From: Planctomycetia bacterium | GTDB lineage: Bacteria > Planctomycetota > Planctomycetia > Pirellulales > Thermoguttaceae | Length of the DNA: 50,288 nt | Assembly (NCBI GenBank): GCA_030537455.1 | Contig: JAUNMR010000015.1 | Span: forward strand, 30,116 to 80,403 | Reading direction: 5' to 3' | In this document: piece after piece, positions 36,176 to 45,726 of the stretch | How positions within the stretch are numbered: the first letter of the stretch is position 1 | Layout of the letters: every line of letters begins with the position of its first letter | Translations under genes and position numbers: made by a program | Notes under the pieces: model-generated | The model's database searches: none | Seen by the model: the letters and a program-made list of their open reading frames with translations, nothing else | What the model was told of the DNA's origin: nothing

Positions 36176-36216
36176 AAAAAAGCCGCTTCGTCTTGTTAGG
36201 ACGTAGCGGCTTTTGT
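36176..36216. terminator. Bidirectional intrinsic terminator
   Basis: AGCCGCTTCGTC (36181-36192) pairs with GACGTAGCGGCT (36200-36211) with one mismatch; an A-run precedes it and a T-run follows. It ends both the plus-strand SLOG-like gene and the minus-strand DUF3352-like gene. Confidence 0.8.
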
Positions 36217-36260
36217 CGTTTGCAAGGTATTAAGCGTAGTCGCTTACCGAGCTATCCTGG

Positions 36261-38186
36261 TTATTTAGCGGGGTTGACAGAGAAGCCCTTGAGGAAGAAC
36301 CCGTCGTTTTCCACGACGCCGAAGAGGAGGCTGAATCCGATATTTTGCACGATCGATTCGTCGAACGGGGGCAGGGTGGAACCGTCGAATTTAGCGGTTC
36401 GCGCGCCCTGTTGGTCGGCCGGGGCGAGCGCGGCGTTGAGAAGTCTTGCAGAGAGGGTCTTGCCTTGCGGTATCATACCTCGTCGGAAGAGCTCGTAGTT
36501 TTCGCGTAGACCGTCGATATTTCGCGCGTATCCTAGTAGGAAGAGACCGTTTACGATAGCGGGCTCTTGGGCGAGTCTCTGGATGGCGATCTTGTGCTCG
36601 GGCTGATTGAGAATAGAGTCGTTCGGATTGGCGGTTTCGGCGAGTTTCTTTTGGAGATACTGCGCGTCGTTTGAGACGTAGAGCGCGCCTTTGGCAACGC
36701 CGAAGACGGAACCTTTAATGAGTTCGGCTTCAGGGGCGTCAGACGCGGCAATGGATTCGGCGGTGGGACGCGTAGCGCTCGGACGTGTGGAGCGAATGGG
36801 TCTCACGCCGGTGGGACGCGTGGCACGACCGCCCTTTTGCGGAGAATACTGCCAGAATTCGGCGCCGGCGAGTGTGATCTGAGTCACGTCGGGGTCGGGC
36901 TCGAACATTTTGCGAAGCGCTTCGGCGGTCGCTTGTTCTTTGCCTTCGATAATATTGAGCGCGAACACGAACTTTTCACCGTCGCTGACCTTTTCCGGGT
37001 CGAACGCGTTGGTGGAGGAGATTTGTCTTCCGAAGTTTGCAAAGAGGTCGGCGCGTAAATTGACTTGCGGACCGAGTTTATCTTTTTCGAAGGAATCGAT
37101 GACGTCGTTCCAAGCGCCTTCGGTTTCAACGAATTCGTCGAAGAGCGGACCGACGTTATTAAAAGTCACGAGCGGGTTGAAGCTCAGGAGTGTATAACGC
37201 GTGGCGTTCGCTCCGATCCATTGCGGGTGCACGAGCGCGTCCACGTTAGTAAAGGAGAGGGTCTTGAGCGCGCGCGTCATTGGTTGGGGAATATAGACCT
37301 TGACGCGATAGACGCATTCGTAAGATTCGGTAGCGAAATCGATCGTACCGCCGACGCCGGCGACGCCGCCAAAGCCCTGTTTCGCCAGAACCATAAAGGG
37401 GGATTGTCCTTTAAGTTGATCCTGTGGAACCAGCGAGCGTATCGCTTCGCCCGCGGCTAGGGGGTTCAGGAAGAATTTGATTTGCGGTCTTGCGGTGGAT
37501 TTGGCGTCTTGTGCGCAACGTGCGAGAATCGCTTGGTATTCCGGACGATTGGCTAGCGGGTTAAGTTTTTCGCCGGCGAGACGCCCCAGGAGTAGCTCGA
37601 CCAAGTATTTTTGATCCGCGGCGATCAGTAGTTGCGGTAGCGCGACGTAATAGGCGGTGCGCACGACGCCGGTTTCTTTGTCAGGAAAGCTCAGAGCGGT
37701 GGCTTCAACGGACTGACGACCGATGACAATGCGCTCTTTTGCCGCGGAACCTCTTTGATTTTCCGTCGTCTTGCGGATGAGCCTCATGAGGAATTCATTG
37801 ACCTCCGCGGCGTTGCCGTCAACGTTCATCATGACGGCGAATCCAGGCTTTTTTCCGGGCTGTGCAATGAGACCACCGGCGATTTCCCCAGACGGAAGGG
37901 TGGTGAAGTCCTGGAGATTGAGTCCCAAACGATTGGGCCATGCGGTTTCAATTTGCTGTCGGATCGAGTCACGAAATTCCTGATACTGCGGGGCGGCGAG
38001 AGTAGCGTAGAGCGCGGTCTGCTGCCAGTGGTCGGAAAGATCTTTGACGTTCGAGACGGAAATGAAAATCTGCGTAGTATCGGGGAAAACGCTATCTATT
38101 GCAATATTTTGCGCGAGCGCGGCGCTCATGCAACTTAAAAAGAACCAGGCAAGCGCTAAAAAAAATCGCATTTTTCGCTTACTCAT
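36261..38186 (-). CDS. Exported DUF3352-like protein
   Basis: A 641-residue secreted protein with signal peptide MSKRKMRFFLALAWFFL and cleavage near AALAQ. It follows the planctomycete exported pattern: a start like PDTTQIFISVSNVKDL, repeated alpha/beta units with LLIAADQKYL and ALYVSNDAQYL, as in DUF3352 proteins. A short Thr/Arg/Pro repeat region (TRPTG, STRPSA, TRPTA) lies at about 450-470. No catalytic motif is seen; function unknown. The ATG at 38186 was chosen because GGAG precedes it and the signal peptide then starts cleanly; the in-frame ATG at 38201 adds five residues. Confidence 0.7.
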   Translation of the reverse strand: MSKRKMRFFLALAWFFLSCMSAALAQNIAIDSVFPDTTQIFISVSNVKDLSDHWQQTALYATLAAPQYQEFRDSIRQQIETAWPNRLGLNLQDFTTLPSGEIAGGLIAQPGKKPGFAVMMNVDGNAAEVNEFLMRLIRKTTENQRGSAAKERIVIGRQSVEATALSFPDKETGVVRTAYYVALPQLLIAADQKYLVELLLGRLAGEKLNPLANRPEYQAILARCAQDAKSTARPQIKFFLNPLAAGEAIRSLVPQDQLKGQSPFMVLAKQGFGGVAGVGGTIDFATESYECVYRVKVYIPQPMTRALKTLSFTNVDALVHPQWIGANATRYTLLSFNPLVTFNNVGPLFDEFVETEGAWNDVIDSFEKDKLGPQVNLRADLFANFGRQISSTNAFDPEKVSDGEKFVFALNIIEGKEQATAEALRKMFEPDPDVTQITLAGAEFWQYSPQKGGRATRPTGVRPIRSTRPSATRPTAESIAASDAPEAELIKGSVFGVAKGALYVSNDAQYLQKKLAETANPNDSILNQPEHKIAIQRLAQEPAIVNGLFLLGYARNIDGLRENYELFRRGMIPQGKTLSARLLNAALAPADQQGARTAKFDGSTLPPFDESIVQNIGFSLLFGVVENDGFFLKGFSVNPAK

Positions 38187-38595
38187 ACTTGCAAACTCCA
38201 TACTTTCGGAATATTATGACGCCACGTATCTTTGTATACGAATTGCTTTACCGGCTTTTTGCACGCGCGTGCGTAGCGAACGCGCACAGGCGTGGCAACG
38301 GCGTTTTTTTACGATTGTCGGCTCAGGCGCAACTTGCGTGCGCGCAAAGCTTACAGACGAGCGTCGGTTCTGCGCGTATAAACGCGTGAACCTATGCGTC
38401 GTCGAGCAAGCGCGCGACGACGCGTTCATACATTATAACTATACCGTAGTCGCGGCGAAATGACTAGACGACTTCGGCGTTATTTAAAGTCGGTAGGTTA
38501 TATTTTCGAAAAAAAATAATCCCAATTTTATGACAAGCTTACGTGTTTTGCGTATTTTGATATTTTGACATATTTTCGCTGAGAGGAACGCCGCT
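38187..38595. other. Divergent intergenic region
   Basis: This 409-base gap separates the DUF3352-like gene and the HD hydrolase gene. It holds a perfect 12-base palindrome GCACGCGCGTGC (38261-38272), a small hairpin TTGCG/CGCAA near 38334-38347, and an AT-rich stretch just before the HD gene that should carry its promoter. Open frames here show no family resemblance. I see no gene. Confidence 0.5.
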
Positions 38596-40032
38596 ATGCA
38601 GGACGATTATCGTTCAGAAACACTGGTTCAGGATACGATCCACGGTTACGTGACGCTCACGTCTGCCACGGGGGACTGTCATCCGGAGGAACGCTATTTT
38701 GAACGCGATCTAATCGACTCAGCGTGGCTTCAGCGTTTGCGCCAGATCCGTCAATTACAAACGGCCTGGCTGGTCTACCCGACGGCGGAGCACTCTCGTT
38801 TTCAGCATGTCCTCGGCACGATGTGGACGGCGAGTCGCGCGTGGGCGCAGTGGCGTACGAGTTTTTATCGCGCTATGTCGGAGGCGGGTCAGACCGACGC
38901 GCCTTCTAGCGCGTGCGTGGAGGAGCTTCTGCGTATAGCGGCGCTTTTGCACGACGTTGGGCACGGACCGTTTGGACATTTTCTCGACGAGCATTTTTTT
39001 TCACGCTATGAGACGTCGCAGCATGAGCGTCTCACGCACGAGACGCTCGGGGCGCATATCATTCGCACGGAGTTGGCGCCGTATATATCGGGTCTTCGTC
39101 GTTCTCCCAGCGGGCTATTTGGTCCGGGCGAGTCGATTAGCGCCGATGAGGTCGCGTATTTAATCACGCGCCCTCAGGTCGGTCGCCAGGAGGCGGACCG
39201 TCCCTTGTGGCTCAAGACGCTCCGGTGTCTCTTTTGTGGGCTGTATACCGTCGATAATATTGATTTCGTCATGCGCGACGCGTACATGACCGGGTTCGGC
39301 TCTAACCCGTTCGATTTGGATCGTCTACTCCATTACACGTTCTTTACGCCACAAGGACTGACGGTTCACGCCAAGGGCGTCGCGACGGTTATGCGCTTTA
39401 TCCAGATACGCGCCGACCTGTTTCGCGCCGTTTATTACCACCGTGCGACACGCGCGATTGACGTGGAATTAGCCGACTTGTTTAAGGATAGCGTCGATTT
39501 GCTCTATCCCTATGGCAACCCGGTGGAATCGCTGCAGGAGTACCTGCGCTTTACTGACTTTTCACTGCTTTCCGACGTTCGGAATTGGGATCGTTCCGAC
39601 GATCCACGCAAACGCGCGCTTGCCACGCCGTGGCGTGAATTTCTCGAACGTAAGATCAAGTGGAAACTACTTGCGGAAAAGACAATTTTCTTCGCCGGGG
39701 AGCAGAGCGAAGAATCCTCGATCTTTTCTTCCCCGAGACTCTTTGAAGCGGCGTTGCGCGAGAAATTGCCGACGCAGTTCCAAGAGACCGAGCTACGTTT
39801 TGATATCGCGCGCCATTCCCTCCTGCCGGAAACGACGCAGACGCGGAACTTCTGGTATGATCCGGAGACTGAGCAGGTCGCGCCGATCGGTTCTCATAAG
39901 AGCTTTGCCCAAAGCGCGAAGAGCTTTCGGATATGCCGTGTTTTTGGCGCGTCGAGCGAGGCGCGCGAGGCGGTCGTTAAGGCGTTGTTGCGCCTGACCC
40001 AAGGAGTTGTGGACGAGACGACGAATCTCTAG
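38596..40032 (+). CDS. HD-domain phosphohydrolase (SAMHD1/dGTPase-like)
   Basis: A 478-residue cytoplasmic metal-dependent phosphohydrolase. The HD site is complete: H71 in RFQHVLG, H119-D120 in LLHDVGHGPFGH, and a later aspartate in VDNIDFVMRDAYMTG. The N-terminus TIHGYVTLT and the general order match SAMHD1-like/dGTPase-like HD proteins, which hydrolyse dNTPs or other nucleotides. Some family members limit phages by lowering dNTP pools. Substrate cannot be read from sequence. AGAGGA lies before the ATG. A strong terminator follows at 40086. Confidence 0.88.
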   Translation: MQDDYRSETLVQDTIHGYVTLTSATGDCHPEERYFERDLIDSAWLQRLRQIRQLQTAWLVYPTAEHSRFQHVLGTMWTASRAWAQWRTSFYRAMSEAGQTDAPSSACVEELLRIAALLHDVGHGPFGHFLDEHFFSRYETSQHERLTHETLGAHIIRTELAPYISGLRRSPSGLFGPGESISADEVAYLITRPQVGRQEADRPLWLKTLRCLFCGLYTVDNIDFVMRDAYMTGFGSNPFDLDRLLHYTFFTPQGLTVHAKGVATVMRFIQIRADLFRAVYYHRATRAIDVELADLFKDSVDLLYPYGNPVESLQEYLRFTDFSLLSDVRNWDRSDDPRKRALATPWREFLERKIKWKLLAEKTIFFAGEQSEESSIFSSPRLFEAALREKLPTQFQETELRFDIARHSLLPETTQTRNFWYDPETEQVAPIGSHKSFAQSAKSFRICRVFGASSEAREAVVKALLRLTQGVVDETTNL

Positions 40033-40085
40033 CGGCTCTGTCACAAAAAGGACGTCGACGATAACCGGCGTTTCTGTGAGGATTA

Positions 40086-40131
40086 ACGCGCGTCGACACG
40101 GCGACAGAGCGTAGCGACGCGTGTTTTTTTA
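40086..40131 (+). terminator. Intrinsic terminator after the HD gene
   Basis: ACGCGCGTCG (40086-40095) pairs with CGACGCGTGT (40115-40124) with one wobble, followed by seven T residues. Confidence 0.75.
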
Positions 40132-40145
40132 ATCCCTTGATATTT

Positions 40146-41765
40146 CTAATCTTTCGTGAGGTTCAGTAGACGCAGTGCGTATTCGTTGAGCGCGTTTTCC
40201 AACTCTGCGGGGCGTTTCTCTTGCACACGCGCGCCGACTTCCTCGAGGTTCGGTATAAGCGCTGCGCCGTTGGTCTGTAACTGGTCGCCGACGCGTGCGT
40301 CCCATAACCCGTTGCGTTGGCACGCTTCGCGCGCTTGGAGGAGTTGGGGCGAGCGCGAGGTTGCGTTGTAGACGCCCAGCGTGAGGTTATTGCGGATGGC
40401 GTCGTCGGAGTTGAGCGTCCAAATTGAGATCTGTACGTCATTTGCGCGTAGCCATGCGACGATCGCGTCGTTCATAGCGGTATAGCTGGAGTTGACGGTC
40501 ACGCAGGGTAGGTCGAATGCGGTAATACGTTCGATGAACTTCGGGTCACGTTTGGTCATGTGCTCGTAGGAATCGAGGCGATCGGGGTTCATCCAGAACT
40601 CCATGCCTTGTTCTGTGGCGTCGCGTATGGCGTCGCGCAGTTCGTAGACCGTGTCGTAATTCGAGTCCCCCGCCATGATAATACGATTGAGCGGAAAGCC
40701 GACTTTTTCAATGGTTTCCAGTTCCTGTAGAACGATGCCGTTCTGTTTGGCGTCGAGTTGTAGCTTCACCGCGCGCGCCTGCTGTGGGTCGTATTCGGGC
40801 AGTTCCACGCCATCGACGGGTTTTCCGAGCAGTAGTGTGAGAACGGCCTGTAAGGTCGGCGCGTGTTTGGGGATCGGATAGTTGTGCGTAACGACCAACT
40901 CGCCTTGATCGTTGAGACGCACGTCGATTTCTATCATATCGGGCTTGTATTTCAGAGCGTTTGCGATATTCTCCAGGGTGTTGTCCTGACTTGAATCTTT
41001 AACTCCTCCTGGGGCGGCGAAACCAGCGTGTGCGGTAATGTTTTTCGGGAGGCGGTTTGACGCGACCGGACCGCAAGCGCCGATAAAGAGTCCAAAAGGA
41101 CGGTTTTCGGGTCTAAGTCCATTTGTAATCGCCTCTTGTTCGCACTTAACGACTCTTTCATTGGCGACGATTCCACCTTGCGCGGCACAACTGACCAGAA
41201 TACCCTGGGAATAACCGACCAGACCGCCGGCGTAGAGTAGCGCGTGTGCTTTTGAAACGTCGATGACGACGGAACTTGTGACGTTAAAGAGAGTTCCGTA
41301 AGATTCGCCCGCTATAGCGCCGACGTAGCGCGTCTGAGCATTGACCTCGAGGCTGCCGGAGACAGTAAGTCTTTTAATGTAACCGTCTTGAGTTATTTTT
41401 GTGAACAGTCCGAGCGCTTCTTGGTCGTTTTGCGCGGCGTAGTGAAATTCAATGGAGTGACCATTTCCGTCGAGAACTCCGGCGAAACCGTTTTGAGCGC
41501 ACAGGGGCGCGAATGGTAAGTCGCCTTGGCGTAGGTCTTGCGTGAGTACGAAATAGGCGGTTGGGTATTTTTCCAGCGCGCTGAGCTTATCGAAGGAGTC
41601 GAGCTGATAGGGGTCGGCCGGTTCGCCGGTTCCGAGGAGTTGATCGCTTGACTCTTGGGCGTAAGTATCACAAGCGTATTGCGTTAGAAAAATAGCGACT
41701 ACCGGTAGTATTGCGACGAATACGCGTGTGAATACCGATAGAAACGTAGAGGAACGATTGGTCAT
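40146..41765 (-). CDS. Secreted GLUG-repeat / glycerophosphodiester phosphodiesterase-like fusion
   Basis: A 539-residue exported protein with a signal peptide of about 37 residues (cleavage near TYAQE). Residues 43-205 are a beta-helix-like region with GLUG motifs (RYVGAIAGESYG, GGLVGYSQG), typical of surface adhesins. Residues about 243-480 are a TIM-barrel glycerophosphodiester phosphodiesterase domain with H246, E279, D281 (EIDV) and H294 (THNY) in place. The normal HRG is HAG (A247) and the normal ENT is DNT. The known enzymes cut glycerophosphodiesters or lipid headgroups. The GLUG part may place the enzyme on a surface or glycan. No good ribosome-binding site precedes the ATG. Next to it upstream is the Gfo/Idh/MocA gene, separated by a terminator. 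Confidence 0.72.
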   Translation of the reverse strand: MTNRSSTFLSVFTRVFVAILPVVAIFLTQYACDTYAQESSDQLLGTGEPADPYQLDSFDKLSALEKYPTAYFVLTQDLRQGDLPFAPLCAQNGFAGVLDGNGHSIEFHYAAQNDQEALGLFTKITQDGYIKRLTVSGSLEVNAQTRYVGAIAGESYGTLFNVTSSVVIDVSKAHALLYAGGLVGYSQGILVSCAAQGGIVANERVVKCEQEAITNGLRPENRPFGLFIGACGPVASNRLPKNITAHAGFAAPGGVKDSSQDNTLENIANALKYKPDMIEIDVRLNDQGELVVTHNYPIPKHAPTLQAVLTLLLGKPVDGVELPEYDPQQARAVKLQLDAKQNGIVLQELETIEKVGFPLNRIIMAGDSNYDTVYELRDAIRDATEQGMEFWMNPDRLDSYEHMTKRDPKFIERITAFDLPCVTVNSSYTAMNDAIVAWLRANDVQISIWTLNSDDAIRNNLTLGVYNATSRSPQLLQAREACQRNGLWDARVGDQLQTNGAALIPNLEEVGARVQEKRPAELENALNEYALRLLNLTKD

Positions 41766-41810
41766 GACGTAATAATATGTTTAATCGTAAGTAGTGGGTT
41801 AATTCAGCGT

Positions 41811-41859
41811 GAAAAAGCAAGGACGCCTCGACCGCGTTGTTTTGACACAGTCGAGGCGT
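41811..41859 (-). terminator. Intrinsic terminator after the Gfo/Idh/MocA gene
   Basis: ACGCCTCGAC (41823-41832) pairs perfectly with GTCGAGGCGT (41850-41859). On the minus strand CCTTGCTTTTTC follows, giving a T-run. Confidence 0.75.
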
Positions 41860-41901
41860 GTGAGGACGCGAGGTTAAGCGTTCTAAGACCGAATGAGAAC
41901 C

Positions 41902-43152
41902 TTAGAGTTCGTAGACCGGCAGCTTAATCGTTTCGCCGTCGCGCGTGGCGGACAGGTGAGCATAGTAGCCGGGGATGGTCATATTCAGCGCGTCGATAAT
42001 ACCGACGCGAGTGTCTTGATCTTTGAGAATGGCGTCGACAAAGTCACAGCAGAGGTATCCGTGTGAACCGCCGTGTCCTCCGGCGTCGACTCCAGGCGGT
42101 AGCGCCGGTTTCTTAATGGAGTCGCCGAGCGATTTGACAATATTGCGACCGTCGCCGGTTCCGACGTAAGCGTTTTCGATCGGCTGGAAGGTGGCGTCGA
42201 ACCCACCGATTTCACCGCGCACACGACCCGCTTCGAGGTAGACGCCGTAGGAGGAGGTGCACATCATTCTTGACAGACCGCCTTCCTCGGTGTTGAGTAG
42301 CGCGACCTCGCCGATAAAGACGTTTCCGGAGCCGTTGGGCGTCGGGTTGGGATTGTCCATGGGCATGATACCGCGCGCGGAGACGTCGGTGAAGCGTTTG
42401 TGGGTAACGCCGACATAATAAGCGGTTGCGTGTGTTGGGTACCACAGCGGGGTACCGTTTTTGCGCCAGTCTTTATAGGAGGGGTAGGAGGGCTGACCGG
42501 GCTCTTTGGTGTGGTTGTATTCCCCTTCGGAGTAGATGATCTTGCCGAACCCGCCGGCGCGATAGATCTTCTCCATGGCGTAGACGTCGTCGTGGAAGGT
42601 CGAGGTTTCGAACATAGCGTACTTCAGACCGGGGTTCTTTTTGACGGTCTCCAGTAGCATTTCGCCGTCGTCTGGATCGCCGTAAAAGACCGGCACGGCA
42701 TGACATACGTGCTTGCCGTGCTCTAGACACAGAGCGGCGTGTTTTGCGTGAGAGGGCGCGTCGGTGGCGCAGAAGATCGCTTCGATCGTGTCGTCTTTGA
42801 CCATTTCTTCCAGGGAGGGGTAGGTCTTTTCGCACTCGACGCGTTTGGCAAGTTCCGCGCAACGATCCGGGAACAGGTCGGAGACGGCGACGATTTCAAC
42901 GTTCGGATGATTCTGGAACCCGAATTCCGCCGAGAATTTACAGAACCCGTAACCGACCAGACCGACGCGGAGCTTGCGGTCGGTGTAGGGGCGCCATTCC
43001 TGTAACGGGTCGTAGTCTGTGTCGGTTTGATCGAACCCGGCGATTTGCGGGGACTGCCCCTTGGCGTTGGCGGTGAAGAAATAAGGCGTGAGCGCCGCGG
43101 CGCCGGCTAGACCTAAAAAACCGCGTCGATTCAGATTATTCTGCGATGTCAT
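41902..43152 (-). CDS. Tat-exported Gfo/Idh/MocA family oxidoreductase
   Basis: A 416-residue NAD(P)-dependent sugar oxidoreductase-family protein. The N-terminus NRRGFLGLAGAAA is a twin-arginine signal. The Rossmann loop is VGLVGYGFCKFSAEFG, followed by EIVAVSDLFPDR and the family's EHGKHVCHAVPVF segment (usual 'EKPl' lysine replaced by HAVP). Such planctomycete proteins act in sugar or glycan breakdown outside the cytoplasm, sometimes redox-neutral glycoside hydrolysis with bound NAD. AAGGAG lies two bases before the ATG. It is divergent from the alpha-galactosidase, and the two may serve one glycan pathway. Confidence 0.85.
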   Translation of the reverse strand: MTSQNNLNRRGFLGLAGAAALTPYFFTANAKGQSPQIAGFDQTDTDYDPLQEWRPYTDRKLRVGLVGYGFCKFSAEFGFQNHPNVEIVAVSDLFPDRCAELAKRVECEKTYPSLEEMVKDDTIEAIFCATDAPSHAKHAALCLEHGKHVCHAVPVFYGDPDDGEMLLETVKKNPGLKYAMFETSTFHDDVYAMEKIYRAGGFGKIIYSEGEYNHTKEPGQPSYPSYKDWRKNGTPLWYPTHATAYYVGVTHKRFTDVSARGIMPMDNPNPTPNGSGNVFIGEVALLNTEEGGLSRMMCTSSYGVYLEAGRVRGEIGGFDATFQPIENAYVGTGDGRNIVKSLGDSIKKPALPPGVDAGGHGGSHGYLCCDFVDAILKDQDTRVGIIDALNMTIPGYYAHLSATRDGETIKLPVYEL

Positions 43153-43414
43153 GACTCCTTCTCCTTGCTGACAAAGGCGTGATACGCGTTCAGACGCATA
43201 AAGGCGTTCAAGCGCGAGTTTTTCTTTATTTTACCTCCTTGTTTGTTAGATATCAACAGTTTATTGAAAAGATCAAGGTTTGTGGACGACGTCTGATTAG
43301 AAATCGACGTGCGCGCTTGAAAATCGTCCTGCCAGCTGGTATATTGAAGGCGGTACGCGTCGCGCTGTGAAGGCGCCCCACGACGTATGTATGTTCTGTT
43401 AGAAAGGTTCGGTC

Positions 43415-45649
43415 ATGCCAAGGTCATTTTTTCCCACGTCGAAGGCGTTTGTACGATTGTTGCGCGTTGGTTTATACGTCGTGACGGTTTATTCGGCGCT
43501 TCAGTTCGGCGCGCGCGGTCAGGACGCCACGAGCGAATCGGCGCTGGAACGTTTGCCGGACGCCTTTCGCGTCTCAATTGACGCAGTAGTACGACGCGGT
43601 CTGACCGACGCGCACGCGCTACCCTTGCAGACGCAAAGCTTTACAAGTCGTTTGACCTTTCCCACGGCGACGGACGATCCATTTCCACGCGACCCGGTGG
43701 CGACACAACGGCGCGTGGCGCTTGATCCGAGCACGAAGATTAAATACGCCGTGGAGACCACGCGCTATCAGTCTTATCCGGTGGTGGAGAACCTAGTGTG
43801 GCTAGAGAACGCCGGAGAGGAGCGTTCCGCTGTTATTACCGATTTTCAGGCGCTCGATATCATGTTGCCGGTTGGCGAGAGCGCGCGATTGACCTACGGA
43901 TTCGGCGAGTCGCCCGACCCGCAGCAGAACTATCGCCTTGTGAGCGAGCAGACGCCTCTGGGACAGGAGTATGTTTTTACGCCTCGGGAGTCTTACCCGA
44001 GTTATGGAGCGTTTCCTTATTTTCAAATCGACGGGACGAGTCGTCGTTATATCCTTGCGATCGGTTGGACGGGTCAATGGCGCGCCACGTTTGTTCGTAC
44101 CGAGGAGGGCGTGCGCGTTCAGGCGGGTCAAGAGAACGTGGAACTATTTCTCAATCCGGGAGAGAGAATACGTTCCCCGAGGATAACCCTCTTTGAATTG
44201 CCCGTAAAGGCCGACGCGACCAATCTTTGGCGCGACTGGATTCGACGATATACCCTTCCGCGCCAGGGTGAAAAGACGATTCGACCTAAATTTGTGCTCG
44301 ACGTTTTTTACCAGGGCGAACTCTATGATAAACTCACCGCACAAGAGCAAATTGACACAATTGAGGGGCTTAACGCGCTACTTCAGCAGATGAGCGCTAA
44401 GGACGGAGTCAATTACACGTGCGATGGTCTTTGGGTAGACGCCGGGTGGTATCTGCGCGCAGATTCTCCGAACACGTGCGTGGGGCGCTGGTTTGGCGTG
44501 GGCGACTGGACGCCGGATCCGGAACGTTTCCCTAACGGCTTCGCGCCTGCGGTCGATAAGCTGAAGGAATACAATCCACAAGGTGATTTTGTTCTGTGGT
44601 ATGAGCCGGAACGAATTCATCGTTCACAACTTAATAACCTAAAGGATTACGTCGTACCGAATTGCGAGGCGATTGAGAGCTATCGTATGGATCTCACGAA
44701 GCCGGAGACGGTCGCGTATCTTTCGCAAACGATAGGCGATTCTTTGGTTGCGAATAAAGTCGGGATCTATCGTCAGGACAGCAACGGGGCCGGTCCACAG
44801 GTCTTTTTGGAGTCTTTAGAGCGGAACGACCCGCGATTTATCGGTCGGCGAGGTTACGCTGAAAACCTTTATGTTCGCGGTCTTTATGACTATTGGAATC
44901 GCCTGAAGATGAAATTGCCCGAGCTGGTCTATGACTCATGCGCCAGCGGTGGTCGACGTAACGACTTGGAAATGCTGCGTTTCGGCGCCGTACCGCTACA
45001 TTACAGCGACGTGGGCTATTTCGATTTCCTCGAAAAGCAACACATGCACGACACGCTCGACCGATGGTTTATCTACTATAAGAATATCGACGCGCACGAT
45101 TACGACTACCAGAAGAATGAATATGACATGTATAAGTCGACGATCGATATGGCGCCGTTTTATACGATTCGCCCGATGATTCTGTCACATCCCAGCCGCG
45201 TTAATCGCCATTATATCGAGCGTTATTTTGCGATTCGCGACCTCATGGTGGACGGCGATTACTACGCGCTGTGCGATAACCAAGCGCACGGCGAATGGTC
45301 TATTCGCCAGTTCGACGACTCTCGCGAGCGTAATGCCGACGGCGTGGCTGTCACGAGCGCTCAAGACGCGTGTGCGCGCTATTTAACCGGCGCGGCGCCG
45401 ACGTCGATTCATCAGTACGGTTGTGTCCTCTGCGTGCGTAACGCTGGCGGGAACGAAGAAACCAAACAGGTGAAATTACAAGGGCTTGCGCCGTCTGCGC
45501 GGTATTGCGTAGAGAATCTCGACGACCCAGAGCACAAGAGCGTCGTGACCTCGGGCGAGACGCTCATGCGCGACGGCCTGACGGTTAAGCTACCCGAAAA
45601 CGGCGCGGCGATCTATCGTTACGGAATCATTACGGCGTCGGCGCAATAG
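43415..45649 (+). CDS. Secreted alpha-galactosidase-like glycoside hydrolase, family 36
   Basis: A 744-residue exported enzyme of the GH36/clan GH-D type (alpha-galactosidase or related). The signal peptide runs to about residue 35 (FGARGQ). A beta-sandwich N-terminal domain is followed by the TIM barrel: DGLWVDAGWYL, GDWTPDPERFPNGF, LWYEPERI, then IYRQDSN with nucleophile D455, CASGGRRNDLEML and the likely acid/base D532 (LHYSDVG). The usual KWDxN is RQDSN, so substrate preference may differ. GAAAGG lies seven bases before the ATG. It is followed 77 bases later by the lactonase gene. It should release galactose or similar sugars from plant-type glycans. Confidence 0.88.
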   Translation: MPRSFFPTSKAFVRLLRVGLYVVTVYSALQFGARGQDATSESALERLPDAFRVSIDAVVRRGLTDAHALPLQTQSFTSRLTFPTATDDPFPRDPVATQRRVALDPSTKIKYAVETTRYQSYPVVENLVWLENAGEERSAVITDFQALDIMLPVGESARLTYGFGESPDPQQNYRLVSEQTPLGQEYVFTPRESYPSYGAFPYFQIDGTSRRYILAIGWTGQWRATFVRTEEGVRVQAGQENVELFLNPGERIRSPRITLFELPVKADATNLWRDWIRRYTLPRQGEKTIRPKFVLDVFYQGELYDKLTAQEQIDTIEGLNALLQQMSAKDGVNYTCDGLWVDAGWYLRADSPNTCVGRWFGVGDWTPDPERFPNGFAPAVDKLKEYNPQGDFVLWYEPERIHRSQLNNLKDYVVPNCEAIESYRMDLTKPETVAYLSQTIGDSLVANKVGIYRQDSNGAGPQVFLESLERNDPRFIGRRGYAENLYVRGLYDYWNRLKMKLPELVYDSCASGGRRNDLEMLRFGAVPLHYSDVGYFDFLEKQHMHDTLDRWFIYYKNIDAHDYDYQKNEYDMYKSTIDMAPFYTIRPMILSHPSRVNRHYIERYFAIRDLMVDGDYYALCDNQAHGEWSIRQFDDSRERNADGVAVTSAQDACARYLTGAAPTSIHQYGCVLCVRNAGGNEETKQVKLQGLAPSARYCVENLDDPEHKSVVTSGETLMRDGLTVKLPENGAAIYRYGIITASAQ

Positions 45650-45726
45650 CCGCTCGGCGTTCGAAAACAGACGGATAATATAGACAGACGAACACAATAA
45701 CCATCTTTATCGTTAAAGGACTCTTC

